From contig NC_135359.1 in assembly GCF_051622035.1 (NCBI RefSeq), forward strand, positions 21,424,001-21,488,000: DNA of 64,000 nt, in the 5' to 3' direction. A program made the translations under genes and the position numbers. Source of the DNA: Arctopsyche grandis (lineage: Eukaryota > Arthropoda > Insecta > Trichoptera > Hydropsychidae). Numbering within the stretch: position 1 is the first letter of the stretch; each line of letters starts with the position of its first letter. Shown in pieces: positions 49,401 to 56,455 of this stretch. Below the pieces are notes generated by a model. That model made no database searches, had not been told where the DNA came from, and worked only from the letters and a program-made list of their open reading frames with translations.

Positions 49401-52250
49401 TTGATTTGACATTATTGCTTAAGCTTTTTATTGTCGATTTATAATTTTATACCTATATTATTATTTTAGTTGTAAGGTTTCCAATACATAGATATACTTA
49501 TTATTTTATATTCTCGATAATTTCGAAAAAAAATTGTCAATGACAATACAGAAACCGGAGATTATTTTTATTTTTATTTATATGAATAAAGTCATATATT
49601 TCATCAACATGTTTGTGGAATCAAATACATATTTGACTAACATAGACTAAAAGACAAAGTGATCTCTTTTAACTATTTTAATTAAGCTTTGTAAATTTAT
49701 AAATCAAATTATATTTTATTTTAAAATCAGAGCATAATAATGGCACATTGTTCATAAATTTGTGCCTAAATATATATATATATTCATATTTATATACATT
49801 TAAAAACGTGCCAAGATAATGTGTGTTCAAAAATTGTCATTCTTTATATTTATTAAGTTATCGAACATTTTATGACGAGCTTTTATATGAAAATAATGGT
49901 TGTGATACAAACATTCAAAACCAATACGTAATTTTTAAGTTTTATAATGTAGATTGTTTCGTAAATCTATTACATAAACATATGCATTTGCTTCTTAGCT
50001 TTCTCTTTATTTACACGTCAAAATTAATTTCTTTGTTTTGTGCTCGTACCTTGTGTTGTTTTAAGGTTATTCTTATATATGTAGAATTTGTGTAATTTGT
50101 GGCTTACAGTACATTTTTATGTGTGCAATTAAATATATTTTATTGTGTTAGCTATATATCTTAGCTAAGCATGGCTATTTTATTTTATAACATATATATT
50201 TTGTGTTGTTTGTAAAGCATGACTTTTTATTAAATAAAATACTGTTAAATTTAATTTTTTTGTTTTCAGTTTATATATACATATATATAATATTTATTTG
50301 TTTTTCAACATTTATCAACCTCAACATGATTTAAAGTAAATTATTGTCTGTTAATCGATTCAATTCCAGCTTTTCTGTTCATATTCAAAGTTAAATATAC
50401 ATATGTATATAAGTAAACTATACTTTTGTGTGCTTCGATCTTAATATATTTTTGCAAAATGAATATACGATTTGGTATTTAAATAATGTATATGTACCTT
50501 TTATTATTTTTTCAATTTGACTAAATTAAAGTGTATGTTGGTGTGACTTAATAATCCCATGGTGCCGTAACTCTTCAGATAATCAGGTGAGAATTCCCCT
50601 GACATTTAAATAATTGGCTTAACATCACACATAGTGTTTCCATCAAACATTATGCAGCTTTGTAAATAGCATAAAACTATAGTCTATTGGTTCTAAAATC
50701 AAACATTAAAAAAAATTCTAATGTACTTACATTTATCAAATTTTGTACATACTCATCTGATTTCTTTACATATACTGACTACCTATTATATTATGTGAAT
50801 TAATTCTACAATTTTTTGACATTTTGAATTTCCCTAAAAAATATGTACTCGTTTTGCTTTTCATATTACGTATTTTTTTTTTTGAAATACGTAATATGTT
50901 GGAAGGTATGCAAAATATGTAGATCAAATTTTCAGTTTCACAACTACTATTTTATATCCTATTGTTTTTGAGATGCTTATGTATGTCTTTATAATACATT
51001 TATATCAAATTTGAAAATTAAGATTTTTTTATACTAATATTTCTCTCATTCTTACGGTAAAAATTATTTTGTGTTCACTTTAGATATAAAATTTTTTAGT
51101 ATCGGAATGAAAATTAAATTTTAAATAGAGGGAAAATAAAAGTACGAGTCAGTGGGTTATCTCATCTGGTTTTTACATTGATTTTGTATGTATGTGTTTA
51201 CTTTCAAACTAACAAATTATATTATGTATAATATTACCATCTAATAACTAAATTGATATTATACATTATATTAAATATGCTTTTTTTCTTTTCTAACTTA
51301 ACACATTTCAACCATCAAATATTAATATAATATTTATGTATACTCTATCTATTATTTTTTTATATTTAATTATATATTGTATTTAAGTATACTTATTTCT
51401 TATTGATGTTATAATATAATATATCTTTGTATGTTATTTAATAGAAAGGAGCAGATGAAAATTCAGGTGGCCCAGTAGAAACCCAAGTTGTCATAACTTC
51501 AAATCCAGTAGTCAATACAACAGGGGGAAATGTTTCTGGTAGCGTTAGTAGTTTTACAACTAAGTCCCATAACAAATCACACAGTGTTGGTGAAAATAGC
51601 GGTGTGCCTTTCTCCATTAATAGAGAACTATGGCAGCAGAGGTAAATAAATCTACATCTTATACCATTTCATATATACATTGTTTATTTTATTTATATTT
51701 ATAGTCTATTAAATTTTAATTCAGAGCTACCAGTCAATTAAAACACACGCCAGATTTAGTTATGGATTTACCCGGAGACGGTTCAGAAGGAGAGGCTGAA
51801 TCTGAAAGTGCCAGTATCACAACGTCTGGAGAAGAATGCGGTACTTCGCCGACTACAGCTGCCGAATGTTTCGCTCACAATCAGCATACTTTAAAAAAGC
51901 GGCCAACTAAAGATTCTCTCTCCAGCGAAAAGTATGTGTTCTTAATGTAATTAAAATTTTATCATAATGTGCCAAAATTTTACGTATATTTTATTTTAAG
52001 GGAGTCTTCTTCTAACAACCATGAAAATCATCATGACGAAACGGCAAAAGATCATGCCGCTGTTGATACAAAATTGATAACCCCGACAGCGGTTAAAGAT
52101 GAGTGCCAGAAAAGTCCCGTACCTCCAAGGAATACTCAGCGAGTTGCTGCCAAATTCGCCGATCTCACTCTAACTGGCGGTTCATTAAAGCCACAAATTG
52201 CAGCCAAGCCTATGGTTTTGAGGAAGCCTATTCCTACACCAGAAGATTGA
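14866..52250 (+). CDS. srGAP: SLIT-ROBO Rho GTPase-activating protein (F-BAR + RhoGAP)
   Basis: A cytoplasmic adaptor that bends membrane with its F-BAR dimer and turns off Rho-family GTPases. Vertebrate srGAPs act downstream of Robo receptors and in cell protrusion. The gene is built from 21 coding exons totalling 3285 bases: 14866-14941, 45415-45598, 45680-45845, 45930-46181, 46259-46387, 46471-46579, 46652-46767, 46837-47007, 47099-47320, 47392-47537, 47612-47748, 47831-48043, 48132-48237, 48314-48410, 48491-48606, 48685-48761, 48839-48989, 49109-49271, 51445-51641, 51725-51931, 52001-52250. All introns are GT/AG and all phases join, giving 1094 residues. The F-BAR region spans about 26-500 and RhoGAP about 535-745, with GIFRVSGSQVE holding the catalytic Arg578. 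Close agreement with vertebrate srGAP runs from IRAQL to the end of RhoGAP; the usual SH3 domain is absent. Linking exon 1 across the 30.5 kb intron is inference from phase and context. Confidence 0.93.
15691..16109. mobile_element. Foldback element, near-perfect 419 bp palindrome
   Basis: Two arms of about 200 bp are almost exact reverse complements around a 15 bp centre near 15893-15907. The ends are CGGTCTCC and GTAGACCCG, with the 8 bp target duplication TTTCTGTC on both sides (15683-15690, 16110-16117). Motifs inside each arm include GAAAGATCTTAAGTCGAAAG and GAGCAGGATACAAC. No protein is encoded; the arms create mirror ORFs. Long arms with 8-9 bp duplications fit a Mutator-like or other foldback class. 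A second copy lies at 28467-28861. Confidence 0.85.
16118..16470. other. Spacer between elements, containing hairpin copy B
   Basis: Short stretch between the foldback and the Tc1-like palindrome. Apart from the hairpin MITE listed separately I see nothing in it. Confidence 0.5.
16337..16455. mobile_element. Hairpin MITE, copy B (decayed right end)
   Basis: Shares the left end CCGGACCCAGAAGG, then TATTGTTCAAAGG, TTGTAAATGCATTGTT and the central AAAGGTTTGCCGAACC hairpin with the other copies. The right arm has drifted (AATTTACAATAATGG), so pairing is weaker than in copies A, C and E. Confidence 0.7.
16873..17333 (+). pseudogene. Tc1-like transposase N-terminal fragment, left arm
   Basis: Starts MGRKSDLSKEKIASITSLL and includes a helix-turn-helix (KIATMEGVSRASIRKIKQ) of the Tc1 DNA-binding type. 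After TKKK near 17074 one T is missing relative to the right arm, which shifts the frame to a stop at 17128-17130. The intended reading continues in another frame through TSTIRRRLVQAGLEV, KKPMLTKIMRKSRLNWARQ and DDWKLVI, then stops at 17330-17332. In intact relatives the next motif carries the first aspartate of the DDE triad, so the fragment ends just before the catalytic core. It cannot catalyse transposition. Confidence 0.85.
17367..17729 (-). pseudogene. Tc1-like transposase N-terminal fragment, right arm
   Basis: A 120-codon minus-strand frame starts with the same MGRKSDLSKEKIASITSLL and helix-turn-helix as the left arm and keeps the T that the left arm lost. It therefore stays in frame through FGPRVDRKIARLVSKNR and IQQQLKDENVKYLRQQ. 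It then leaves the family sequence at the palindrome centre (FVWSIINHIL) and stops. It is open and ATG-initiated, so it could in principle make a DNA-binding-only peptide. No promoter is evident. Confidence 0.8.
18138..18245. mobile_element. Tc1/mariner-type MITE, copy 3 (fragment)
   Basis: Begins ACAGTCAAGTACACTTCGTT, with the inner motif GAACACACTAGTTTGTTCAT, and matches the left 100 bp of the copies at 8289 and 39122. It then breaks off. It starts 6 bp beyond the right end of the Tc1-like palindrome. Confidence 0.65.
18246..19865. other. Intronic DNA with a GC-richer island at 18500-18840
   Basis: The island is open in several frames on both strands. It has no known motif and no clear exon, so regulatory DNA is the likelier reading. 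The rest is AT-rich with nothing recognised. Confidence 0.4.
19866..20070. mobile_element. Small inverted-repeat element (about 205 bp)
   Basis: Arms of about 43 bp (19866-19910 and 20028-20070) are reverse complements with a few mismatches. Matching segments include GCACAGATATTG and GTCCATTTTTG against CAAAAATGGAC and CAATATCTGTGC. Between them is AT-rich DNA with its own short inverted repeat (GTAATTTATG / CATAAATTAC). No clear target duplication is visible, so the true ends may lie further out. Confidence 0.55.
20071..23347. other. Intronic DNA, no gene identified
   Basis: Contains a (TA)n microsatellite at 22358-22416. A GC-richer stretch at 20560-20780 and ORFs near 21200-21520 and 22864-23094 lack start, domain or consistent splice support. 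Confidence 0.45.
22358..22416. repeat. (TA)n microsatellite
   Basis: About 29 uninterrupted TA units, visible directly in the sequence. Confidence 0.95.
23348..23698 (-). CDS. Hypothetical 116-residue cysteine-containing ORF, possibly nested
   Basis: A single uninterrupted minus-strand frame with an ATG at 23698. I do not recognise the family. The composition looks protein-like and not like random AT-rich frames: a basic N-terminus (MVEMEQIDRKKRTK), a second possible start at MSSEVVKAKRDLKKL, then eight cysteines overall with pairs such as FCCRFD and LCSGCKID, and a hydrophilic threonine-rich end. It has no signal peptide, membrane segment or coiled coil that I can point to. It lies antisense inside srGAP intron 1. 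It could be a nested single-exon gene, an exon of one, a fragment of an unrecognised mobile element, or chance. Confidence 0.35.
   Translation of the reverse strand: MVEMEQIDRKKRTKISVFSWFCKPQRKKMSSEVVKAKRDLKKLTEFCCRFDREKIGDNVYFYCTNYTVLLKCTLYRVQKQTKTNVTDTDVPKLCSGCKIDRIFVYNFTTNTTSAAS
23699..27064. other. Intronic DNA, no gene seen
   Basis: AT-rich sequence with a run of 12-13 C near 25316. Nothing else stands out. Confidence 0.5.
27065..27480 (-). mobile_element. LINE 3' end (RTE-like), minus strand
   Basis: On the minus strand it reads EWYPREYKRVQGRPQGRW, DEIKNLCGMRW, RVAQNRDVEKHIGEAFIQQ and ends NGCIYF near 27068. Upstream pieces include a weak match around NAVYGAVQ near 27440. It is the same C-terminal LINE tail as at 13680. 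Frameshifts make it non-functional. Confidence 0.75.
27481..28466. other. Intronic DNA, no gene seen
   Basis: AT-rich with many TACATATGTA motifs; nothing recognised. Confidence 0.5.
28467..28861. mobile_element. Foldback element, copy 2, with hAT-end insertion in one arm
   Basis: Ends CGGTCTCC and GTAGACCCG match the 15691 copy and are flanked by the 9 bp direct repeat TATGTACAT (28458-28466, 28862-28870). The outer 120 bp pairs as in copy 1. The inner left arm is replaced by a piece at about 28609-28654 that matches the end of the hAT-like element at 57407 (GTGGCATGCGGTGAAATT, CAGCCTT). The element is therefore a composite. No protein is encoded. Confidence 0.8.
28870..29850 (+). mobile_element. 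Degenerate LINE 3' end with A-rich tail
   Basis: The strongest part is at 29462-29590, where an open frame SFNSAIVRICRIYDSLDD, CPDLFRDSFSIFR and KVKKIICG ends at TGA. This fits the last 40 residues of many insect non-LTR reverse-transcriptase proteins. It is followed by a 250 bp AT-rich 3' UTR and an AAATAAAATAAAATAAAT tail at 29830-29850. The upstream 550 bp includes a long open frame (28730-29440) with a possible LINE-like LLEIYLPVDARSY segment. Assigning that part is less certain. Confidence 0.5.
30424..30530 (+). repeat. Short array of ACATTTTGTCG motifs
   Basis: The motif ACATTTTGTCG or a one-base variant occurs four times (about 30426, 30442, 30458, 30487), spaced about 16-29 bp, followed by a weaker CAATTGTCGTG. 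It runs directly into hairpin copy C. Confidence 0.6.
30530..30630. mobile_element. Hairpin MITE, copy C
   Basis: Carries TGTTCAAAG, TTGTAAATGCATTGTT, the central AAAGGTTTGCCGAACCTTT hairpin, GCATTTACAACAATTGAACA and the GGCGGCACG end. The left outermost end is replaced by the adjoining motif array. Confidence 0.75.
31090..31600. promoter_or_regulatory. GC-richer intronic island, candidate regulatory DNA
   Basis: By eye this stretch is far less AT-rich than its flanks, with many CpG dinucleotides (CGACGACGTAGG, AGCCGGCGGCC). A 179-codon frame runs through it but contains a simple (ATCATT)n-derived isoleucine stretch and no domain. Regulatory function is inference from composition and position in the long first intron. 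Confidence 0.25.
33925..34190 (-). mobile_element. LINE 3' end (RTE-like), minus strand
   Basis: On the minus strand the pieces VWNEMYDCCSTQKRMEACW, RGLHPAVNGQWLC and an upstream WYPRE-type region match the other two copies (13680, 27065). It is flanked on the 3' side by a GATAATGAT-like tail. Frame breaks show it is dead. Confidence 0.7.
34191..36126. other. Intronic DNA; short hairpin at 34935-35010 and a GC-richer patch at 35230-35570
   Basis: At 34935-35010 TAATTAGGGAAAAT is mirrored by ATTTTCCCTAATTA about 50 bp later, a small inverted repeat. The GC-richer patch has no convincing exon. Confidence 0.45.
36127..36305. mobile_element. TGAGCCG inverted-repeat MITE, copy 1
   Basis: Starts TGAGCCGTTATATTTGAAAG and TGGCGGAAGTCCAATTTTC and shares CCAGTATTTTTAAATATTG and TATTTCTCGAAA with the copy at 62199. 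It has lost most of the inner left part and its right end is blurred against the following SINE. Confidence 0.65.
36310..36690 (+). mobile_element. tRNA-derived SINE, degraded copy
   Basis: A B-box-like GAGTTCGATCCCGGGC lies at 36342. It is followed by the family body TTATCAGAGTTTGCCAATTT and GAAACGGTTCC, then AAAATGCTGCATTGTTTGTA, and the 3' CCTTCCTGGTATATATTTATG with an A-rich tail. The body order matches the copy starting at 44147. Confidence 0.7.
36691..39121. other. Intronic DNA; GC-richer islands and a small duplication
   Basis: Islands lie at 36840-37300 and 37440-37640. A 33 bp tandem duplication of AGCTCGTCCAATAAATTAC lies at 38638 and 38671. A CpG/C-rich patch at 38793-38960 starts CAGGTGTCGACAACCGTGG, reminiscent of a hAT end, but I could not find a partner end. 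Confidence 0.4.
39122..39559. mobile_element. Tc1/mariner-type MITE, copy 2 (complete)
   Basis: The ends CACTCCAAATATACATCTGG and AACATTTGGACTG are inverted, with TA on both sides (39120-39121, 39560-39561). The length is 438 bp and there is no ORF. Inner sequence (TCTCAAAGGTTTTGACAGCT, AAACTAAAACCAATAGTTCG) matches the copy at 8289. Confidence 0.8.
39560..41739. other. Intronic DNA, no gene seen
   Basis: Nothing recognised beyond AT-rich sequence and short TATGTATG runs. Confidence 0.5.
41740..41998 (-). mobile_element. Degraded tRNA-derived SINE, minus strand
   Basis: Read on the minus strand it preserves the order tRNA-like end (GTTCCAGTCCCAG), body pieces resembling the 44147 copy, and the GACATCTATGGAC / AGCAAATTTG segment. 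Identity is low, so the call rests on the order of motifs. Confidence 0.45.
42001..42565. mobile_element. TA-flanked inverted-repeat element rich in CCGGTATT
   Basis: Ends GGGTGTGCAATACCGG and CCGGTATTGCAAACCC are inverted, with TA on both sides (41999-42000, 42566-42567). Several ACCGGTAT palindromes lie near each end. No transposase ORF is present. It inserted directly beside the degraded SINE. Confidence 0.75.
42568..44146. other. Intronic DNA, no gene seen
   Basis: AT-rich with one GC-richer patch at 43090-43300; no supported exon. Confidence 0.5.
44147..44650 (+). mobile_element. tRNA-derived SINE, best copy
   Basis: The head at 44147-44227 folds like a tRNA: CAGCAGC pairs with GCTGCTG as the acceptor stem, the A-box is GGACGAGTGGTTAGC and the B-box region is ACGGGTTCGAATCCCACTGG. 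The GAGTGGTTAGC D-arm suggests a Ser/Leu-class tRNA ancestor. The body follows (TATCAGAGTTTGCCAATTTG, GAAACGGTTCC, ATAAAAATGCTGCAAATTTG), then TTCCTGGTATACATATGTA and an A-rich end. It has RNA polymerase III promoter boxes but no usable anticodon arm. Confidence 0.85.
44775..44985 (+). repeat. Interspersed repeat of unknown type, copy 1
   Basis: TTTTTGAGCTCTTTTTCCTA and ATGATCAGTAG...TAGATATAAG are shared, in the same order, with 60015-60140. It ends near an AAAAATCAAAT tail. It could be a LINE or SINE 3' end. Confidence 0.6.
45415..47537 (+). CDS. srGAP: srGAP exons 2-10: extended F-BAR domain
   Basis: Nine exons encode residues 26 to about 523. Family landmarks in order are IRAQLNEQLRWLDARVE, LQEFFRRRAEVELDYSRGLD, REQWPLFSSYACWQQL, CREIAYESHEEILRVLHEL, ALKARNEYLLCLEASN, FVDDLSDLID, CMDLGFHNCISRALR and KFREYLLGSSRIARLEAK. 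The last corresponds to the end of the F-BAR extension in vertebrate proteins. Insertions of alanine/proline and glycine/serine (PPPTPVATPSSGVAAP; GSSGLGAGSSGNSLQNGSG) are low-complexity loops. The domain should dimerise and bind membrane. Exon junction phases all agree, so boundaries are firm to the base. Confidence 0.93.
47612..48606 (+). CDS. srGAP: srGAP exons 11-15: RhoGAP domain
   Basis: Five exons encode about residues 524-747. The domain begins SLEEYLEATGQELPLIVTSC and contains GIFRVSGSQVE with the arginine finger at 578, then DINSVAGVLKLYLRELREPL, LLRYLFAFLNHLSEFSEEN, and MMDPWNLAICFGPTLIPVP. All key catalytic and GTPase-contact motifs of RhoGAP domains are present, so it should be active as a GTPase-activating protein, probably on Rac/Cdc42/Rho family members. 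Which GTPase it prefers cannot be read from the sequence. Confidence 0.94.
48685..52250 (+). CDS. srGAP: srGAP exons 16-21: acidic and Ser/Pro-rich tail, no SH3
   Basis: Six exons encode about residues 748-1094. An acidic linker (TDDLDSEASLYPSED, EGDGGDSLTGISTGG) lies where vertebrate srGAPs start their SH3 domain. Nothing resembling the SH3 ALYDY-type strand follows. The rest is low-complexity serine, threonine and proline sequence with basic patches, including RRTRSPPPATPTPH, GEAESESASITTSGEE, LKKRPTKDSLSS and a final KPMVLRKPIPTPED before TGA. The PxxP-type stretches could bind partner SH3 domains, which is inference. The 2.2 kb intron at 49272-51444 contains no ORF resembling an SH3 exon. 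Confidence 0.88.
49272..51444 (+). other. srGAP intron 18 (2.2 kb)
   Basis: The only large intron in the 3' part. AT-rich throughout, with no repeat family from elsewhere in the window and no exon-like open frame. Confidence 0.6.
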
Positions 52251-55200
52251 CATTCAGCCCAGCCGTCTGACGGGAAACCGAGTATCAAACCAAAACCAAT
52301 GTTAGGGAGCAGTTTTCAACATAGATAAAAGACTTTACTATTGTGATTTACATTGTAGATTATTTAACTGATAATTTTCCTGAATAACATTTAGAATAAT
52401 TTTTTATTAGATCATGTTTTTAAGTATATTAATTATTTTTTACTTAAATGATAGGTTTTTTATTGTACTTACTTTACGAACTCTAAAATTTAACATTTCT
52501 TTATTAAGTAATTGAAAACATAATCCCATTATGCAGTAGTTCTTTATATATCAAATTTTTTAGGATCAAATATAAAATGAGCTTAGGTAGATATTTTTTA
52601 TTTGAATATATCCTTACATTCATTAAAACTTTAACATAATAAAATAAAATTGTAATCAAAGTATGTAGATTGAATGCATCAAATAATAAAAATTCAATAG
52701 TATGATTAGATTATTGCATGGAAAATATGTATATTTTTTCAATTTTATTCAGGCTCACTGTAGGACAAATATCTAGTCTAAAAACAAGAGATTCAGTAGA
52801 TGAATAACATTTTTTTTTTGGTAGCGTTTACTCATATTATATACAATAATTATTATCTTAAATGTATGTATATCTATGATTATTGTAATATTAAGTATAC
52901 ATACTATGCTATGCATGTAAAAAAATAAAATCAAATACATTTCTTGACTTTAAAATTATCTAAGTTTACGAAATGTCAGTATATTTGTTAATTATAGAAA
53001 GTGATAATTGACTTACACCAATATTTGCTCATTCAATTTACTGTCAGAAAATATTGAAGGTGCCGTGCCAATGTGTAGAGAGAACTTAACTTAACTTTTT
53101 TTAATTTGTGCCAGATGACTGTGATTGTTATGTAAATATTTATCTGACATATTGCAATAGTAGCTATTTTTCCCACATGAATATGATAGATTCATAAACT
53201 CATCTCGATTTATTATAGTTTCATCAATTGAATCATGCGACAAAATTATATATCAAAATTGAACGAGCGAATGAAATGAATAGAAGTATTTAGAAAAATG
53301 TTTTTCTTAGTCATGTAAAGATGGATAGACTGATGAATAAACGAACATTTAGATGTAAAGATCCTATTTTTATAATTAGCTATTTACTGTCTTTTTTCTC
53401 GCCATTACAGTCTGCCATATTTGCATGATACAAAATTAATCTAAAAGTGACACATAAATAGATACTCCAATAGTTTTTTTATTTTATGTAGCTTAAGATA
53501 AGATTTTGAATTTTATTTTATAATAATTTCATCGTTTATTGCTTATGTTCCTGATTTTTAAAAATGAAATATACAGTTCCTTTGTATTCAACATTTATTG
53601 ATAATTCATAATTGTGATGTGCTTTAGTTTGAATGGTGTTGTTGCAGTTCATTATAAACGATTGGTGCTTCTTACGAACGATATTTTCTTGATGGAGTCA
53701 CACAATACATTCTGCATTTGTGTAATTTTAGAATCGATATACTTTTAATGTCTTCGTGAAATATTTGTATAATTTTATGTAATAATATTGTTTTAATATT
53801 CACATATTAAAATGTGACGGTTAATAAAATATGATAAGAATTATTAAGAAAAAATCGTAATTACACTATAATATTAAGCGTAAGCATGAAAGTGTGTAGT
53901 TTTAATACATATGTTATCTTTTTGAATGTGCGGCTGTGATTCAAGATTGACTACTTGAAATATTACTTCAATTTCATTTTAATAATATACATATAGTGTG
54001 ATTATCAAAACAATAAGTTGCATGTAAGCTTTGGCTATAACGTCATACATACTGAAATTTTTAATAACCTTAGTTCATATCTGAATTACAGCTCGCGCTT
54101 TGAAATTAACACTATTTGTTACTATCATTATTATTGTATTCTATATTCACTATTTTTAGATTACGTTCAATGATTGCGTTACAGGAATTGAGATCTTGCG
54201 ATTCGGAAGCCGATTTTTTTAGATAACTTAACTTTAATTGGTTATACATACATATGTATATGTAAACTATATTTAAAATTACATCTAATCGACATAATGT
54301 GCATTTCTATATAACTTAAACCCAACATTGTTTTATAAGCCGTCGACATCTTCCTGTATAATATTTTTTATTATAAATTAAACATATCTGTTTCATGACA
54401 TTATCTGAGAACTAAATGCAAAAAACCTCACTTTTTAAACTATACGATAAAATCACTGGATAGGATTTATTGAAGCAGGGTTTGTCTGTAAAACAATAAT
54501 ATGTATGAAGAAATATATTTTGTATGAAATTATCTACTAAGTCGTTCAAAACGAACTTCTACATGTGTGTAATATGTTAATCTACGTGCATACAATATAC
54601 ATTTATGCTAATATTAATGTGCTTGTTTTTGTGTATGTACAATAGTTTTATCAATTCAATCGGATTGCGGTTATTCACATATATTTGATTGAAGGTGCTT
54701 ATTTTATTTGTTTTATCTGTATAATTGCGTTTTATACTCACTTTGAATAATGATTCTTATGTGTATGTATTATATTTTATTCTGGTCGAAATTTTAAGTG
54801 TCATTAATGTTTCAAGTAAATTATTTATTTATTATCCACAACTTTAAAGAGAAAGTGTTTCAAAAAAGGTCGTTGATCAGCTCCTAGGTATTATCATAGT
54901 CATTTTAATCTGAATTGATGAATCTGCAAATAAATATTATATTTAGATGTATGAATCGTACACCCAATCGTACACAAGTTACTGTGTGAAAATTAATAAA
55001 TATAACATATTCTAGTAAACTATATGAAACACCTTTCTGATCCCACATTGTTAATTATTTGTTGCTTTTATTATATATTATGATAATTTGAATTTGTTAT
55101 TGCAAAGCTCGTAAGCCTAAGTCATACATATTGTATTTTATTACTATAATAATAAACCACACAATTTTTCGATCGAAGTATACACGTATTGAGAGGATTA

Positions 55201-55590
55201 AATGAATGCCGAGTCTATATATTTTATATCGTCATATCGTTCTGAAAATACTTTTAACTATATTAGAAATAATGTGCTTTTTCATAATGTTGTTAATAAC
55301 ATTACAGGTAATCGACATGTGACCAAATAGGTAATACACTTAGCATGTACTTACAATTTAGAGTGAGGAGGAGAGTGAGTCGGAAAGTGATTTCATTAGA
55401 TAGTCTTTCATCAGTGAAGTTAATAAACCTAAGTGTAACGATATAGCTACCTGATGCTAATTATTTAATCAAAAATTGGCTGTATTGTGCGCATATATGG
55501 CTAACGAATATATTTCATTTGTATCTTATTTGTGTTGAATGAACAAGATAAATTTTTGTCTAATAAAAATTGCGTTTGTCATTTCTATAA
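52251..55590 (+). other. Probable long srGAP 3' UTR
   Basis: The 3.3 kb after the stop is AT-rich, lacks any of the mobile elements common elsewhere, and has several AATAAA signals (for example near 52924, 53336 and 55562). The last ones at 55562 precede the convergent candidate gene. Which signal is used is unknown. Confidence 0.45.
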
Positions 55591-56455
55591 TTTTATTTTT
55601 ATTTATTTGTGTACTTAAACTTGGCGACTAAAAGATAGTCTGAACAAAAAGTATTTAATTATATTTGTAAATTTTTAAACTTGGGAACATTTTTAAATAA
55701 GCTCAGGCGAAGCTGGGTAAATCTGCTAGAATAACATAAATTACAACAACTAAAAAATTATAATAATTAGAGTATTTTATGCTTGAAATTTTTGTTTATT
55801 GAGAAATTCATAAATATTAACAATCATACATAGGAAAGTTTCATAACAAGTATGTTTTCACTGATGATATTTTAATGATCAATCTATGACTTTGATTTTT
55901 TAATGATCATATTATTAATATAAACACGAATAAGAATACTTTGGTAATTATGATAAATATTTCTAAAATGATAATACACTCATACATCATAACAATAATA
56001 CATTTCAAGGTTTTCTTAAAATACGAATAAATAGACATTTACTTAACAGGTACAATTGATGCGTTTAGTAAGTAGATTTAATTAAAATCTAGGATTATTA
56101 AAATTTTATTAATGAGCTTGGTACGTCGGCAATTGACTAGAGCGTAACGCGCGCACCGGCGTTAATTGCAAACGTTCGCTAAATTATGTTAATAAACGTA
56201 CAAATTCATTCATGAACAAGTACACTCGAAAGTAACTAAATAAAACATAGTATTATATCACACGAGGTAATTATATCCATAACAAAAACGAACATCGACA
56301 TTTTGTAATGAATATAAGTGGATTGGAGGCTCTGAAAGTTAAAGAGTTTGCAGAAGTCCGAGGACACTAATCAGATGCCGGAGTTGACATGCTGAGAACC
56401 TACCGGCGTCCTATGCCGGTCCACAGCAGGGCAGGGTCGTGGCCATTAGCCCCTC
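55591..56455. other. Region between convergent genes
   Basis: AT-rich; holds a fragment at 55690-55750 resembling, on the minus strand, the ACCCGGCTTCGC-type repeat seen near 57765. It probably also contains the 3' UTR of the minus-strand candidate; TTTATT (AATAAA on the minus strand) occurs near 56105 and 55592. Confidence 0.4.
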
